Numbered from the stretch's first letter, positions 46,785 to 57,823 are shown. The stretch: 64,000 nt of DNA from Carnobacterium maltaromaticum DSM 20342 (GCF_000744945.1 NZ_JQMX01000001.1:496001-560000), one strand, 5' to 3'. The notes: generated by a model not told the origin, from the sequence alone. Numbers and translations: made by a program.

Positions 46785-49700
46785 ATGGGTTTGCAATTTG
46801 TCTTAGGACGTGGAAATACAGACAAAAGAGCAATAATGCTAGAAGAAATTGCCACTACAATCACAAATAACAAGCAGGCAATGATTTTTTATTTAGTTCC
46901 AGATCATATTCAATTTGAAGCGGAAGTTTCAGTCTTAAAGAGGTTAGCTGATTTGCCTCCTTTTAATGAACAAAAAATAATGGGTGCTATGCGTCTTCAA
47001 GTATTTAGTTTTAGTCGATTGGCTTGGTATTTTTTACAAGATAGTGATCTTTTCATTAAACCACAATTAACAAATGCTGGGCTGGCTATGTTAATTCGTA
47101 AATTACTTTTGGAGCATGAAGAAGAATTAACTATTTATCGTGGTGAGGTCCGGAAGTCAGGATTCGTGCAACAGTTGACGGAGTTGTTTTTAGAACTTCG
47201 TAGTGGCAGAATCAATGAAGCTGATGTTGCAGAAATTATTGCAAAGCAAGGTGACAGTCTTAAAGAAGCTGATTTCAAATTAAAATTACAAGATATTTTA
47301 TTATTATACCGTGGTTTTGAAAGAAATTTAATTGGTTCTTATATTGAAAAAGAAGATATTTTAACGGCATTAACAAAAAAAATTGAAACGCTTGATTTAA
47401 GTCAAACAACGATTTATATCGAAAGTTACCAAAGTTTTAACGCTCAGGAACAGGAACTAATTGGAGCACTTTTAAAAAAATGTAAAGATGTCACAATCGC
47501 ACTTAATTTAGATCAAGGCTATCCAGTTGAAAAACCAGCTTTACATGAACTTTTTTATGCAACAGGTGAAACCTACTATCAACTCTATCAATTAGCTCGT
47601 AATGGGAATATTCCAGTGAAACAGGATTGTATCATTTCTGAAAAATCAGCTGAGTATTCAGAAGAATTAAATCAATTGGAAGATTTTTGGTTGACAAGTA
47701 GCCGCCTGTTACCCAGTAATTATAGTGAAGCTAAAGAGCTTATTTCAGTCAATGAAGGCATTGAAGTTTGGGCAGCAAGCGATAAGCAAGCAGAAGTGAC
47801 TCATGTAGCAAAAGAAATTCGACGATTAGTGGAATCTGGTAAGTATCGTTATCAAGATGTATTGGTTTTAACCCGTCATTTAAATGACTATCGGGCACTT
47901 GTGAATCCAATCTTTAAAGAAAATGATATAGAGCTATTTAACGATCAAGCTGAAACGATGAATCATCATCCTTTAGTTGAATTTGTACTAGCACTTCTAG
48001 CTATCAAAAAATACAATTGGCGTTACCAAGATATTATGCGGTTACTTAGAACAGAGTTACTTATTCCTGTAAGCGATTCTGAGTTATCTGATGATCGAAA
48101 AATACGTGTCGCAGTCAGGCAACAACAAGTGAATAAATTTAGAAGTCAAATTGACATTGCTGAAAATGTTATTTTAGCTTATGGCTATGAAGGGTATCAT
48201 TGGACCTCTAATAAACCATGGCATTATACTAAATTTGTTCATGAAGAGAATGCTGGACAAACAACAGAAGATCAACGAATTGAAGAAATTTCTAATAGTG
48301 TCCGTCTTTTTCTGAAAAATTTGCTTGAGCCATTGTTTAAAAAATTAGATCAAGCAAAGAATGGGTTAGCTGCTGCAGAAATCGTTTATACCTTTTTAGA
48401 AAGTAGTGGAGTATCGGATCAAATCGCTTTTTGGCGTGATCAAGCCATTGAATCTGGTGATCTAGAGACTTCTAAAGAGCACGAGCAAGCTTGGGATACA
48501 TTTTTACAATTGTTAGATGAATATGTTGAGGTTTTAGGGGAAACATCTTTTGACTTAGACGCTTTTTATGAAATTATCATGACTGGTTTTGAACAAGCCA
48601 CTTACAGTATGATTCCTCCAAGTATTGATCAAGTTACTTTCTCTAGTATTGAAAGTACACGAATCGGTACAACTAAAGTTACCTTTATTTTAGGTATGAC
48701 AGAAGTAAATTTGCCAGCTAAGAGTGAAAATGCAAGTGTTTTAACAGAAACAGATCGCGAACTATTTTCTGCATTTTTAGAGGAAGGCAAGTATTTAAGG
48801 CCTTCGATTGAAGCGCAAACGGCTAATGAACCTTACTTAGCGTATCTAGCCTATTTAGCCTCAACAGAAAAGCTGATTTTTAGTTATCCAGTGGCAGATG
48901 ATTCAAAAGAGGGTCCAAAATTATCCCCTTATGTTCAACGAATAGTTGCGGGATTAGAAATTATAATTCAAGAAAAAGTTGGAACAGTCGCCGATTTAGC
49001 ACCAACAGCCTCTATTGAAGAACAACTGGAATTTATTGGAACAAAACGAAGTACGTTAACACAATTATTAGTTTTATTGCGTCAAAGAAAAGAAAATGGT
49101 GAAGAGATACCTCCATTTTGGCTAAGTTTATATCACCGAATCAAAATGGATGGCACTAAAACAGGAGCGTTATTAGAAAGGCTTAAAAGTAGTTTACAGC
49201 ATAAAAACGTTCCGATTCAATTGAAGCCTGAAATTGTTGAGGAGCTATATGGTAAGGATCTTTACACCTCTGTATCACGAATGGAAAATTTTTATTCTTG
49301 TCATTTTAAACATTATGCAACTTATGGTTTAGGCTTAAAAGAACGAGATGTTTTTGAGTTATCTTCCGCCGGTACAGGTGAATTTTTCCATGATGCTCTG
49401 GATCAATTATTTAAATCGTTAAAAGAACGCAACTTACAATTAGAAAATTTAGACGAAGCTTCTTTAAAGAATGTCGCAAACGATGTTTTAGAAGTTTTAT
49501 ATGGAAAACCAAAATATCTGATTTTGTCGACATCTAATCGAATGAATTATATTCGTTTTCAGTTAGGAAATACAATTAAGCGTGTGGCGTGGGCTTTAGC
49601 CAATCAAAGTCGACGTAGCGGGATGACGACAGTTGAAACTGAAGTTTTATTTGGTCAGATAGCCAGTCAAAAAGGCATTGATGGGCTGGTTCTGCCTTTA

Positions 49701-50405
49701 GAAAACCAAGGACAACTTTATGTACGAGGCAAAATTGACCGAGTAGACACGATGGAAGTTGCTGGGGAACAGTATTTAAGTGTCATTGATTATAAATCAA
49801 GCGCACATACTTTTGATTACCGTGATGCTTATTATGGTTTAGCGATGCAAATGATTACCTATTTGGATACAGCTTTAATGAATTCTGAGACATTAATTGG
49901 AGGAAAGGCTAAACCTTCAGGTGCTTTTTATTTACATGTCAAAAATCCATTTATTTCAAATGATAAAATCAGTGATGAAGAAAATTATCAAGAAGAGCTA
50001 TTAAAACCTTTCAAGTTAGATGGAATTTTACTTGAAGATGAAGCAATGTTGCGGCAACTTGATAAAAGTTTAGAACCAACTAAAAGCTCGATTGTTTATC
50101 CTTACCGCGAATTAAAAAATGAAAGTTTAAAATCAGCTAAATTTGTGAATGAATCAGAAATGAATGCTTTGAGATCCCACAATCAAGAATTATTTACGAA
50201 AGCTGGGAATAAAATCATGGCAGGAGCAACTGATTTAAATCCATATTATAAAGATAAACAAAGAATTGCCTGTGGCATGTGTCCATTTCGTTCGGTTTGT
50301 GAATTTGATGTGATGTTGCCAGAAAATAATTATCATCGAGTGGAACCGATTGATCCAAAAGAGGTTTTACGTCGCATGGCTAGTAAGGAGGGAGAAACCG
50401 AATGA
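46785..50405 (+). CDS. rexB: ATP-dependent nuclease subunit B (RexB/AddB)
   Basis: 1206 aa. A degenerate Walker A (GRGNTDKR) is at the N-terminus. The C-terminal nuclease domain has GKIDRVD and VIDYKSS motifs, with the Fe-S cluster Cys residues in NFYSCHFKHYA and CGMCPFRSVCEF. With AddA it forms the helicase-nuclease that resects double-strand breaks up to a Chi site. Lactobacillales versions are often called RexB. Its stop overlaps the addA start (ATGA). Full length. Confidence 0.95.
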   Translation: MGLQFVLGRGNTDKRAIMLEEIATTITNNKQAMIFYLVPDHIQFEAEVSVLKRLADLPPFNEQKIMGAMRLQVFSFSRLAWYFLQDSDLFIKPQLTNAGLAMLIRKLLLEHEEELTIYRGEVRKSGFVQQLTELFLELRSGRINEADVAEIIAKQGDSLKEADFKLKLQDILLLYRGFERNLIGSYIEKEDILTALTKKIETLDLSQTTIYIESYQSFNAQEQELIGALLKKCKDVTIALNLDQGYPVEKPALHELFYATGETYYQLYQLARNGNIPVKQDCIISEKSAEYSEELNQLEDFWLTSSRLLPSNYSEAKELISVNEGIEVWAASDKQAEVTHVAKEIRRLVESGKYRYQDVLVLTRHLNDYRALVNPIFKENDIELFNDQAETMNHHPLVEFVLALLAIKKYNWRYQDIMRLLRTELLIPVSDSELSDDRKIRVAVRQQQVNKFRSQIDIAENVILAYGYEGYHWTSNKPWHYTKFVHEENAGQTTEDQRIEEISNSVRLFLKNLLEPLFKKLDQAKNGLAAAEIVYTFLESSGVSDQIAFWRDQAIESGDLETSKEHEQAWDTFLQLLDEYVEVLGETSFDLDAFYEIIMTGFEQATYSMIPPSIDQVTFSSIESTRIGTTKVTFILGMTEVNLPAKSENASVLTETDRELFSAFLEEGKYLRPSIEAQTANEPYLAYLAYLASTEKLIFSYPVADDSKEGPKLSPYVQRIVAGLEIIIQEKVGTVADLAPTASIEEQLEFIGTKRSTLTQLLVLLRQRKENGEEIPPFWLSLYHRIKMDGTKTGALLERLKSSLQHKNVPIQLKPEIVEELYGKDLYTSVSRMENFYSCHFKHYATYGLGLKERDVFELSSAGTGEFFHDALDQLFKSLKERNLQLENLDEASLKNVANDVLEVLYGKPKYLILSTSNRMNYIRFQLGNTIKRVAWALANQSRRSGMTTVETEVLFGQIASQKGIDGLVLPLENQGQLYVRGKIDRVDTMEVAGEQYLSVIDYKSSAHTFDYRDAYYGLAMQMITYLDTALMNSETLIGGKAKPSGAFYLHVKNPFISNDKISDEENYQEELLKPFKLDGILLEDEAMLRQLDKSLEPTKSSIVYPYRELKNESLKSAKFVNESEMNALRSHNQELFTKAGNKIMAGATDLNPYYKDKQRIACGMCPFRSVCEFDVMLPENNYHRVEPIDPKEVLRRMASKEGETE

Positions 50406-53400
50406 TGGAATTGCCTATTAAACCACAGAATAGTCGCTTTACAGATGGACAATGGCAGGCTGTCTACGAAGAAGGGCATAATATTTTAGTTTCTGCTTCG
50501 GCTGGTTCTGGTAAAACAACGGTCTTAGTTCAGCGTGTGATTGAAAAAATTAAAGCAGGTGTAAATGTTGATGAATTGTTAATTGTCACGTATACAGAAG
50601 CCGCTGCACGCGAAATGAAAGCTCGAATTCAAGTTGCGATTCAAAAAGCAATCACTGGCGAGGGCGACGTAGCAATGAAACAACACTTAGTCAAACAAGT
50701 CCCTTTATTGCCACAAGCTTCGATTAGTACATTACATGCTTTTTGTTTGCAAGTGATTCGTCGTTATTACTATTTAATTGATTTAGATCCGGTCTTTCGT
50801 TTATTGACAGATGAAACGGAAATGCTGTTATTGAAAGAAGATGTTTGGAGTGATTTAAGAGAAGAGCTTTATGGTACGGATAATAATGATTTTTATGCTT
50901 TAACGGCCACCTATTCAAATGATCGCAATGATGATGGTTTAACGCGATTAATTTTTTCTCTATATGAATTTTCTAGAGCAAACCCAAATCCTCGTTTATG
51001 GTTAGAACATTTATCGGATTTATATCGAGTGGATTCTGGTGATTTAGCAGATACCAAATTATTTAAAGAGCTTTTAAAACCGCAAATAATAGAGAGTTTA
51101 TATAGATTAATTGCAACAGGACAAAAGGCTAGCAGTATCGCGGAAGGAACTGAAGAATTAACCAAACAACATGCGCTTGTTTTTAGTGAAACCTTATTTT
51201 TTGAAGAATTATTGGAATCAATTATGGGAAATCACTATGAAACAGCCTATAATCAACTAAGTGCTTTTAAATTTGAGCGCATAGCTACAGTAAAAAAAGC
51301 CGCAGATGAGAGCATTAAAGAAGCTGGAGCTGAATTAAAAGCATTACGAGACCAATACAAAGAACGATACAATCAACTTGTGACAGATTATTTTACTACT
51401 TCTCCGCAAGAAATGAGCGCAATCATGGAAAAAGCGACACCTTTAGTGGACGAGATGGCACGGGTAACACAGTTATTTACAGAAGCTTATTCTAAAGAAA
51501 AACGTCGTCAAAATGTGCTGGATTTTAATGATTTAGAGCATTTAACCTTAGAAATTTTAGCGAATTTTGAAGGAAACACATGGTCACCAACAGAAGCTTC
51601 TAACTACTATCGAGAAAAATTTAGTGAAGTACTAGTGGATGAATATCAAGATGTCAATCAATTACAAGAAAATATTATTCGTTGGCTAAGTAGTGAAGAT
51701 TCTGTAAATGGAAACCTATTTATGGTGGGGGATGTCAAACAATCTATATATTCTTTTCGCTTAGCTGATCCGAGTTTATTTTTAACAAAATATGAAAAAT
51801 TTGGTCAACATATTGATGGCGAACGGATCATTTTAGCTGAAAATTTCCGCTCCCGAGGGGAAGTCTTACATTTTACTAATTTAATTTTTGAACAATTAAT
51901 GGATAAATCTGTTGGTCAACTATTTTATGATGAAGATGCGAAGTTAATTCATGGTTTTCCTGATTTTCCAGAAACCAATTGCCACCAACCAGAGCTGTTG
52001 ATTTACGAAAAAGGCTCTAATGAGGATACTGACTCTGAAGAAGTTGAATCGGTTGAGTGGGACATGCGGATTGATGATAAAACAGAAGGTGAGTTATTAA
52101 TGGTCGCTCAGCGTATTCAACAATTAATTGCTGAGAAATTTCCCATTTATGATAAAGATAAAAAGGTTAATCGACCGATTTCATATCGAGATATTGTCTT
52201 ATTGACTCCAACTAAAAAAAATAATTTGATTTTACTGGATGTTTTTAAACGGATGTCTGTACCAATTCATGTTAGTGATACGCAAAATTATTTTCAAACT
52301 ACAGAAATCAAAATTATGATGGCACTTTTGAAAATTATTGATAATCCTTATCAAGATATTCCGTTAGCTGCTGTGCTACGTTCGCCGATTGTTGCATTAG
52401 ATGAAAATCAACTAGCTTCAATTAGAATTACGAAAAAAACGGGTGATTATTACGCAGCACTAGAAAATTTTTATAAAACTTATCAAGGTCAAGCAAAAGC
52501 CAGTCATTTTGATACGATTCTATTTGAAAAAGTTAAACGATTTATGGAGCAATTAGAGAACTGGCGCAGAATCGCTAGACGTGAACAATTAGTGACCTTA
52601 ATATGGACGATTTATGAAGATACAGGCTTTTTAGACTACGTTGGTGGAATGAGCTCAGGAAAACAGCGTCAAGCCAATTTGCATGCTTTGTATCAACGAG
52701 CAGAGAGTTATGAAGTCAGTAGCTTTAAAGGATTGTTCCAGTTTGTTCGCTTTATTGAGAAAATGCAAGAAAAAGATAAAGATTTGGCTGAACCTACAGC
52801 AATCTCAGCGTCTGAAGATGCCGTGCGTGTGATGACTATTCATGGAAGTAAGGGTTTGGAATTTCCAGTAGTCTTTGTTTTAGATTTGACCAAGCGCTTT
52901 AATTTACAGGATATTCAAAAAAGTTATTTATTTAATGAAGATTACGGTGTTGGAACGAGTTTTAAAGATTTAGAGCGAAGAATTAGTTATACAACATTGC
53001 CAGAGGTTGCTTTAAAAATAGAAAAAAAGAAAAAATTATTATCTGAAGAAATGCGTAAGTTATATGTAGCTGTCACAAGAGCGGAAGAAAAATTATTTTT
53101 AGTCGGATCGTATAAAAATGAAGAATCCGCTTGGTTAGAATGGGGCCAAACGGCACATTATAGTGAAGCTATTTTACCAAGTAGTGAACGTTTTAATGCC
53201 TCTAGCTTAATGAAATGGATTGGAATGTCATTAGTCAGACATCCAGATGGGAAAAACGATTATCTAGAAACTCCAGCAAAAATTGGCAGTATTTGGCAAC
53301 ATCCAGCTCGTTTTAAGGTTTCATTTCACAACGAGAGCTCAATACGTGAAAATATACAAACTATCGACTTGGAAGAAGACTCAACCTGGTTAGAAAATTT

Positions 53401-54190
53401 AGAAGTACAAGCTAAAAATAATGACAAACATCAAAATGATGAAGCTTTTCAACTAGCTGTTAAGCGCATGGAGTATGAGTATACTCACGAAAGTGCGACA
53501 CGGACTACTAGTTATCAGTCGGTGTCAGAAATTAAGCGGCTGTTTGAAGAGCCTGAAAATGCTCGAATGGTAAAAATTGATGTAAATAAACCTCGAAATC
53601 GATTTGTTTCTGAAAAATTATCTCGTCCTAAATTTATGAGTGATGAAAGTGAACCATCAGCTGCCGAAATTGGAACAGCGACGCATTTAATCATGCAAAA
53701 TATAGATTTAACACAGATTCCAACAAAAGAAAGTGTTAAAGATTTAATTGCTACATTCGTTGCAAAAGGTTTATTAACAGATAAGTTAGCTACAAAGATC
53801 CAAGTAGATGCGATATTAGCTTTTTTTACAACAGAATTAGGTGAATTAATGCTGGAAAAGCCTAAATTAGTCACTCGCGAAGCGCCATTTTCATTATTGA
53901 TGGATGCTGAAAAAATATTTACGGATATGCATGAAGATGCCAGTGATAAGCTATTGATTCATGGAATCATTGATGGCTTTCTTGAAGAAGAAGATGGGTT
54001 GATTTTATATGATTTTAAAACAGATTATGTAGATAAAAACTCTACAATAGCACTTGAAAAAATTAGTAAGAACTATCGTGGACAAATGAATTTATATAGA
54101 GAAGCCCTTGAAAATATCAGTGGCAAACCTGTTAAAGTAGCTTATTTATGTTTGTTAAGTATTGGCAAGACTTTATTAATTGAGAAATAA
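50402..54190 (+). CDS. addA: ATP-dependent helicase/nuclease subunit A (AddA/RexA)
   Basis: 1262 aa. UvrD-type helicase with Walker A SASAGSGKTT (31-40), TYTEAAAREMKARI (motif Ia), LVDEYQDVNQ (motif II), GDVKQSIYSFR (III), MTIHGSKGLEFPVVF (V) and LYVAVTRAEEKL (VI). The C-terminal RecB-like nuclease domain keeps GIIDG, LYDFKTD and Gln/Tyr in YRGQMNLY. Partner of RexB; coupled translation through the four-base overlap. Slightly longer than the usual 1230 residues. Confidence 0.96.
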   Translation: MMELPIKPQNSRFTDGQWQAVYEEGHNILVSASAGSGKTTVLVQRVIEKIKAGVNVDELLIVTYTEAAAREMKARIQVAIQKAITGEGDVAMKQHLVKQVPLLPQASISTLHAFCLQVIRRYYYLIDLDPVFRLLTDETEMLLLKEDVWSDLREELYGTDNNDFYALTATYSNDRNDDGLTRLIFSLYEFSRANPNPRLWLEHLSDLYRVDSGDLADTKLFKELLKPQIIESLYRLIATGQKASSIAEGTEELTKQHALVFSETLFFEELLESIMGNHYETAYNQLSAFKFERIATVKKAADESIKEAGAELKALRDQYKERYNQLVTDYFTTSPQEMSAIMEKATPLVDEMARVTQLFTEAYSKEKRRQNVLDFNDLEHLTLEILANFEGNTWSPTEASNYYREKFSEVLVDEYQDVNQLQENIIRWLSSEDSVNGNLFMVGDVKQSIYSFRLADPSLFLTKYEKFGQHIDGERIILAENFRSRGEVLHFTNLIFEQLMDKSVGQLFYDEDAKLIHGFPDFPETNCHQPELLIYEKGSNEDTDSEEVESVEWDMRIDDKTEGELLMVAQRIQQLIAEKFPIYDKDKKVNRPISYRDIVLLTPTKKNNLILLDVFKRMSVPIHVSDTQNYFQTTEIKIMMALLKIIDNPYQDIPLAAVLRSPIVALDENQLASIRITKKTGDYYAALENFYKTYQGQAKASHFDTILFEKVKRFMEQLENWRRIARREQLVTLIWTIYEDTGFLDYVGGMSSGKQRQANLHALYQRAESYEVSSFKGLFQFVRFIEKMQEKDKDLAEPTAISASEDAVRVMTIHGSKGLEFPVVFVLDLTKRFNLQDIQKSYLFNEDYGVGTSFKDLERRISYTTLPEVALKIEKKKKLLSEEMRKLYVAVTRAEEKLFLVGSYKNEESAWLEWGQTAHYSEAILPSSERFNASSLMKWIGMSLVRHPDGKNDYLETPAKIGSIWQHPARFKVSFHNESSIRENIQTIDLEEDSTWLENLEVQAKNNDKHQNDEAFQLAVKRMEYEYTHESATRTTSYQSVSEIKRLFEEPENARMVKIDVNKPRNRFVSEKLSRPKFMSDESEPSAAEIGTATHLIMQNIDLTQIPTKESVKDLIATFVAKGLLTDKLATKIQVDAILAFFTTELGELMLEKPKLVTREAPFSLLMDAEKIFTDMHEDASDKLLIHGIIDGFLEEEDGLILYDFKTDYVDKNSTIALEKISKNYRGQMNLYREALENISGKPVKVAYLCLLSIGKTLLIEK

Positions 54191-54252
54191 AAAAAAAACT
54201 GACTTAAGTTGCTCCTGGATACAGAGGGAGACTGCTTAAGTCAGTTTTTTAA
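54189..54252. terminator. Bidirectional terminator after addA
   Basis: AAAAAAACTGACTTAAG and CTTAAGTCAGTTTTTT, 16-bp outer stem with an inner CTCC/GGAG hairpin; convergent genes on both sides. Confidence 0.93.
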
Positions 54253-55013
54253 TTATTGAAAAGCGAAATCGCTTGAGAGCCCATTTGCTCAAAAGCAGCT
54301 ATAAAATTTTCTTTATCCATAGAAGCATCTTTTTCACCATAAGGGTCATTAAAATAAATTGATTCAGCATCATAGCCAGTTACCACAACACTGTGCATGC
54401 TGTATGTTACATCAATCTTACCAGTTGTTGTTTCCCAAGTAAAAAAATCATCTACAGGAGAAAATGTTGCTGTGGTGATAATCCAAACAGGGTTACCAGC
54501 GGCAACTTGTGCCATAACATCGGTAAAATCAGAACCAGTGCTATCAAGTACATTCTCATTTCCAACGTATTCTTTAGCTAAATTAGCAATAGGACCATGA
54601 TAAACACCTAAACCAGGTGAATCATTCCCGCTAACATCTCCAACGAAAGCTTGATTAGGATTACCCATATAGCCATCATCGTCCATTAAAGGAACACTAA
54701 CAAGATTATCTGCTAATTCATTTTTTGTAACTGTTGATCCGTAAAACTGAATTAGCATTGCTAAGGAAGTAACTTCACAGCCATTATAAAGACTTGGTTC
54801 GTCAAATTGATAGAGTAAGGGTACATCCAATTGAGCCGAAATAGGTAAGTCAGAGGTTTTCGTCTTTTTCTTAGGAGTGACCGCTGGTTCAGTTGATGAG
54901 ATGACTGGATTTTTTTTATCAGCTTTAATATAATGCTCATTAATAAAGAACATTAAGCATACGGATAGGCTGATCAAAAATAGTAACTTTAAATAATCTT
55001 TTCTATTCTTCAT
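54249..55013 (-). CDS. C39-like peptidase domain protein, membrane-anchored
   Basis: 254 aa. An N-terminal anchor or signal (about 8-24) and a Lys/Pro/Thr linker (30-58) precede a C39-like cysteine peptidase fold. It has Cys79 in YNGCEVTSLAML, His in TYSMHSVVVTGYD and an Asp in YFNDPYG; these form the expected triad. The family includes secreted processing peptidases and proteins of unknown target in Gram-positives. The enzyme should face the outside. The substrate is unknown. Confidence 0.87.
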   Translation of the reverse strand: MKNRKDYLKLLFLISLSVCLMFFINEHYIKADKKNPVISSTEPAVTPKKKTKTSDLPISAQLDVPLLYQFDEPSLYNGCEVTSLAMLIQFYGSTVTKNELADNLVSVPLMDDDGYMGNPNQAFVGDVSGNDSPGLGVYHGPIANLAKEYVGNENVLDSTGSDFTDVMAQVAAGNPVWIITTATFSPVDDFFTWETTTGKIDVTYSMHSVVVTGYDAESIYFNDPYGEKDASMDKENFIAAFEQMGSQAISLFNN

Positions 55014-55255
55014 TTTGATCCACCTTTTCTACACTTTTACTATCCTTTACTATAACATGAATCTATCCAACTGCCTAAGAATTAAGCCGAAGCTTAATGG
55101 ATTATTTATAATTTGTTAAAATTGTCATTAAACTGTAAAAAAAATTTAGTATACAGTAATTTTATTATGTAAACCATATTGTTTAAAAGGTGACATTCAG
55201 TTGTCTGGTTTTGTTTGTTATACTAAATTAAATTGAAAAGGTAGGGATTCTAATT

Positions 55256-55810
55256 ATGGAAAATAAAAAAAGGAAGTTAGATAATAATCCACAGCTTACT
55301 GAAGCTTCTATTCATCCGGATTTAATCGTAACTACAGAAGAAGTTTTTCGTTATTTTGACTGGAATCAATTAGATTGGGAGGTTGAAAAACAAAATAGTG
55401 AGTATGGGGCTTATTTAATTAAGCTCGATCATTTATTGATTAGATTCAGAGTAGCGAAAACCACACCAACAAAAGTAGGCCAGTTTGTTACTTTATGGAA
55501 AAGAAATGTGAAAGGAATAATTGAGCCGTACACAAGTCAAGATAAAATGGATTTTGTCGTGATTAATACAAGATTAGGTGAGCATATCGGTCAATTTGTT
55601 TTTCCAAAAAAAATATTAATTGAAAAAGGGATTTTATCAGTCAATGGGGTGGGAGGGAAAAGAGGGTTTCGAGTTTATCCATTGTGGGATCAGCCGGATA
55701 ATCCACAAGCAATCCAAACGCAAAAATGGCAGTTGAATTATTTTTTAGATTTAACTCAAGGTAGTCAGCAGCTAAATGCTAAATCGATTCAGCGACTATA
55801 TAACATATAA
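55256..55810 (+). CDS. MepB family protein
   Basis: 184 aa. The sequence EYGAYLIKLDHLLIRFRVAKTTPTKVGQFVTLWKR and KGFRVYP-like GKRGFRVYPLWD match the MepB family, named from the mepRAB locus of Staphylococcus aureus; its function is unknown. Soluble, no signal. AAGGTAGGG lies upstream. Monocistronic. No MATE efflux gene is nearby. Confidence 0.87.
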   Translation: MENKKRKLDNNPQLTEASIHPDLIVTTEEVFRYFDWNQLDWEVEKQNSEYGAYLIKLDHLLIRFRVAKTTPTKVGQFVTLWKRNVKGIIEPYTSQDKMDFVVINTRLGEHIGQFVFPKKILIEKGILSVNGVGGKRGFRVYPLWDQPDNPQAIQTQKWQLNYFLDLTQGSQQLNAKSIQRLYNI

Positions 55811-55880
55811 GATTAAAAAAAGACAAAAAAATAATCCTCTTCTTTTACATAGAAGGGATGACTGTTTATTTTATATGAAT

Positions 55881-55925
55881 AAAAGTAGGTTGCTACCCTC
55901 ATGGACGAGCTGCAATAACCTACTC
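55881..55925 (-). terminator. Terminator of the 79-aa gene
   Basis: On the minus strand AGTAGGTTATTGC and GTAGCAACCTACT pair with small bulges, followed by TTTATT. Confidence 0.75.
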
Positions 55926-56165
55926 TTAGGCGATTACTAGAAGGTTTTCTTCTGCATCGCGGGAACTTTTGTAAAGTTCGAAATCTGATTGGTTCCAACC
56001 AAATTCTTGGTTGATTTGATAGTTTGGCGAATCTTCATTTAAAACGATATAGCGTAACTGAACACGATTTCCACTATCTTCTAGTTCTAACGCAAGTTGA
56101 TAATCTTCATTTTTAAATAGTAAGCCTTGAATTGCCCAAACTTTTTCAATAGTTGTTGTTATCAT
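55926..56165 (-). CDS. Small protein, unknown (79 aa)
   Basis: 79 aa from the ATG at 56165. Not recognised. Soluble, acidic, with a beta-rich look (IEKVWAIQGLLFKNEDYQLALELEDSGNRVQLRYIVL) and a C-terminal SRDAEENLLVIA. AAAGGAG lies 13 bases upstream, a rather long spacing, with no alternative in-frame start nearer to it. The longer reading frame upstream lacks any site. Its own terminator supports a real gene. Confidence 0.6.
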   Translation of the reverse strand: MITTTIEKVWAIQGLLFKNEDYQLALELEDSGNRVQLRYIVLNEDSPNYQINQEFGWNQSDFELYKSSRDAEENLLVIA

Positions 56166-56306
56166 CTTTAATTTGTCACTCCTTTCTGTTGTGTTACCAT
56201 CATTATACGTCAATTTACTATTTTGTCTAGCGTAAAACACAAAGTTGACATAAACTTAATATTTAAGCCGCTTAGATAGTTAATTTTAATAGTTATTTTA
56301 CAAAGA

Positions 56307-56353
56307 AAACCATTCTAAAAGACCTGGAAATAAGGAGCTTTAGAATGGTTTTC
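56307..56353 (-). terminator. Terminator of the peptide transporter gene
   Basis: AAAACCATTCTAAA and TTTAGAATGGTTTTC, loop of about 18 bases. Confidence 0.88.
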
Positions 56354-56362
56354 ATTTATTAC

Positions 56363-57823
56363 TTAATTCAAGCCTTGCATTAACGTTTTTATTTTTGAAT
56401 TCATCAGAGATAATAGTAAACCAACAGCAATTGTAAATCCGCCGACAATCGCAAAATACATAACTTCATTTTCTGGTGAGTAAAGGGAAACGATTTGAGC
56501 ATTGATTGCTTGTGCGGCTGCATCACCTAAAAACCAGACGCTCATCATTTGAGATTGGAAAGCTCTTGGCGCGAGTTTTGTTGTGGCACTTAATCCAACA
56601 GGGGACAAACACATTTCACCAACGATAACTAGGAAAAAGCTTAGAACTAACCACCATGGGCTAACTAAAGTATCCACACCATTTAATAACGCTGGGATGA
56701 CTAATATAACAAAAGAAAGACCAGCAAAGACAATTCCTATTGAAAACTTAATGGTTGTTGAAGGCTGACGTTCACCAAGTTTCGTCCAAAGCCAAGCAAA
56801 CATTGTTGACATCAGAATAACAAATAAGGGGTTGAGTGACTGGAACCAACTTGGAATTAGGTGAAAACCCATAAAATCTAAATTTGTTCGTTCATCAGCA
56901 TAGATAGCTAAGACAACTGACCCTTGTTCTTCAATCGACCAGAAAAAGATACTTGCAATAAAAAGGGGAATATAAGCCCATATTCTAGAACGTTCCATAT
57001 CATTTACATCTTTACTACGAATCATTTTAGTAAAATAATAAACAGGTAATGCTACCCCTAAAATACTTAGTAGGAAAATAACAAATTCAATCGTTAATTT
57101 TCCAAGTAATGCCGCACCTAAAATAACTATTGCGAGAAGCCCTATACCCTTGATTAAATTTTTATAGACTGCACTTTTTTCAGTTTCTGAAATCGGATTA
57201 GTAGGTTCAAGACCTACAGTACCTAAATATTTTTTCCCTTGGAAATAGTATTGAATTAAACCAGCTAACATCCCAAAGGCTGCGATAGAAAAACCGACAT
57301 GATAGTTGTATTCTTTTTGAACAGCTCCTAATATAATTGGAGCCAAGAATGAACCAATATTAATTCCCATTACAAAAATACTAAAACCAGAATCTCGCCT
57401 TAAATCATTTTTATGATATAATCCACCAACAATTTCTGAAACATTTGGTTTTAGCATCCCTGTCCCTAATACGATAATAGCAATTGAAGCAAATAGTGCA
57501 GGTGCTCCAAAAGGGGTAGCTAAAATAATATGTCCAATCATAATTAAAATCCCGCCATAAAAGATTGTCTTTCGACTACCTAAAACGCGATCACTTAGCC
57601 AACCGCCAATGACGCTAGACATGTAAACCATTGAACCATAAATTGCCATAATTGAAGCGGCTAAGGATTTTGAATAGCCAAGTCCACCATTCGCAACTGA
57701 ATCATAGATATAATAAATTAAAATAGCACGCATTCCATAGTAACTAAATCTTTCCCACATTTCAGTAAAAAAGAGGGTCGATAATCCTCTAGGTTGACCG
57801 AAAAAGGTTTTTTCTTTTTTCAC
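56363..57823 (-). CDS. dtpT: POT family di/tripeptide:proton symporter
   Basis: 486 aa, GTG start ten bases after GGAGG. About 14 membrane spans. The family motifs are present: the EXXERFSYYG motif (EMWERFSYYGMRAIL, about 22-36) that binds protons, GGWLSDRVLGSRKTI, and FSIFVMGINIGSFLAP, the PTR2 pattern. It imports di- and tripeptides, which pepT in this window could then digest. Monocistronic. Confidence 0.94.
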   Translation of the reverse strand: MKKEKTFFGQPRGLSTLFFTEMWERFSYYGMRAILIYYIYDSVANGGLGYSKSLAASIMAIYGSMVYMSSVIGGWLSDRVLGSRKTIFYGGILIMIGHIILATPFGAPALFASIAIIVLGTGMLKPNVSEIVGGLYHKNDLRRDSGFSIFVMGINIGSFLAPIILGAVQKEYNYHVGFSIAAFGMLAGLIQYYFQGKKYLGTVGLEPTNPISETEKSAVYKNLIKGIGLLAIVILGAALLGKLTIEFVIFLLSILGVALPVYYFTKMIRSKDVNDMERSRIWAYIPLFIASIFFWSIEEQGSVVLAIYADERTNLDFMGFHLIPSWFQSLNPLFVILMSTMFAWLWTKLGERQPSTTIKFSIGIVFAGLSFVILVIPALLNGVDTLVSPWWLVLSFFLVIVGEMCLSPVGLSATTKLAPRAFQSQMMSVWFLGDAAAQAINAQIVSLYSPENEVMYFAIVGGFTIAVGLLLSLMNSKIKTLMQGLN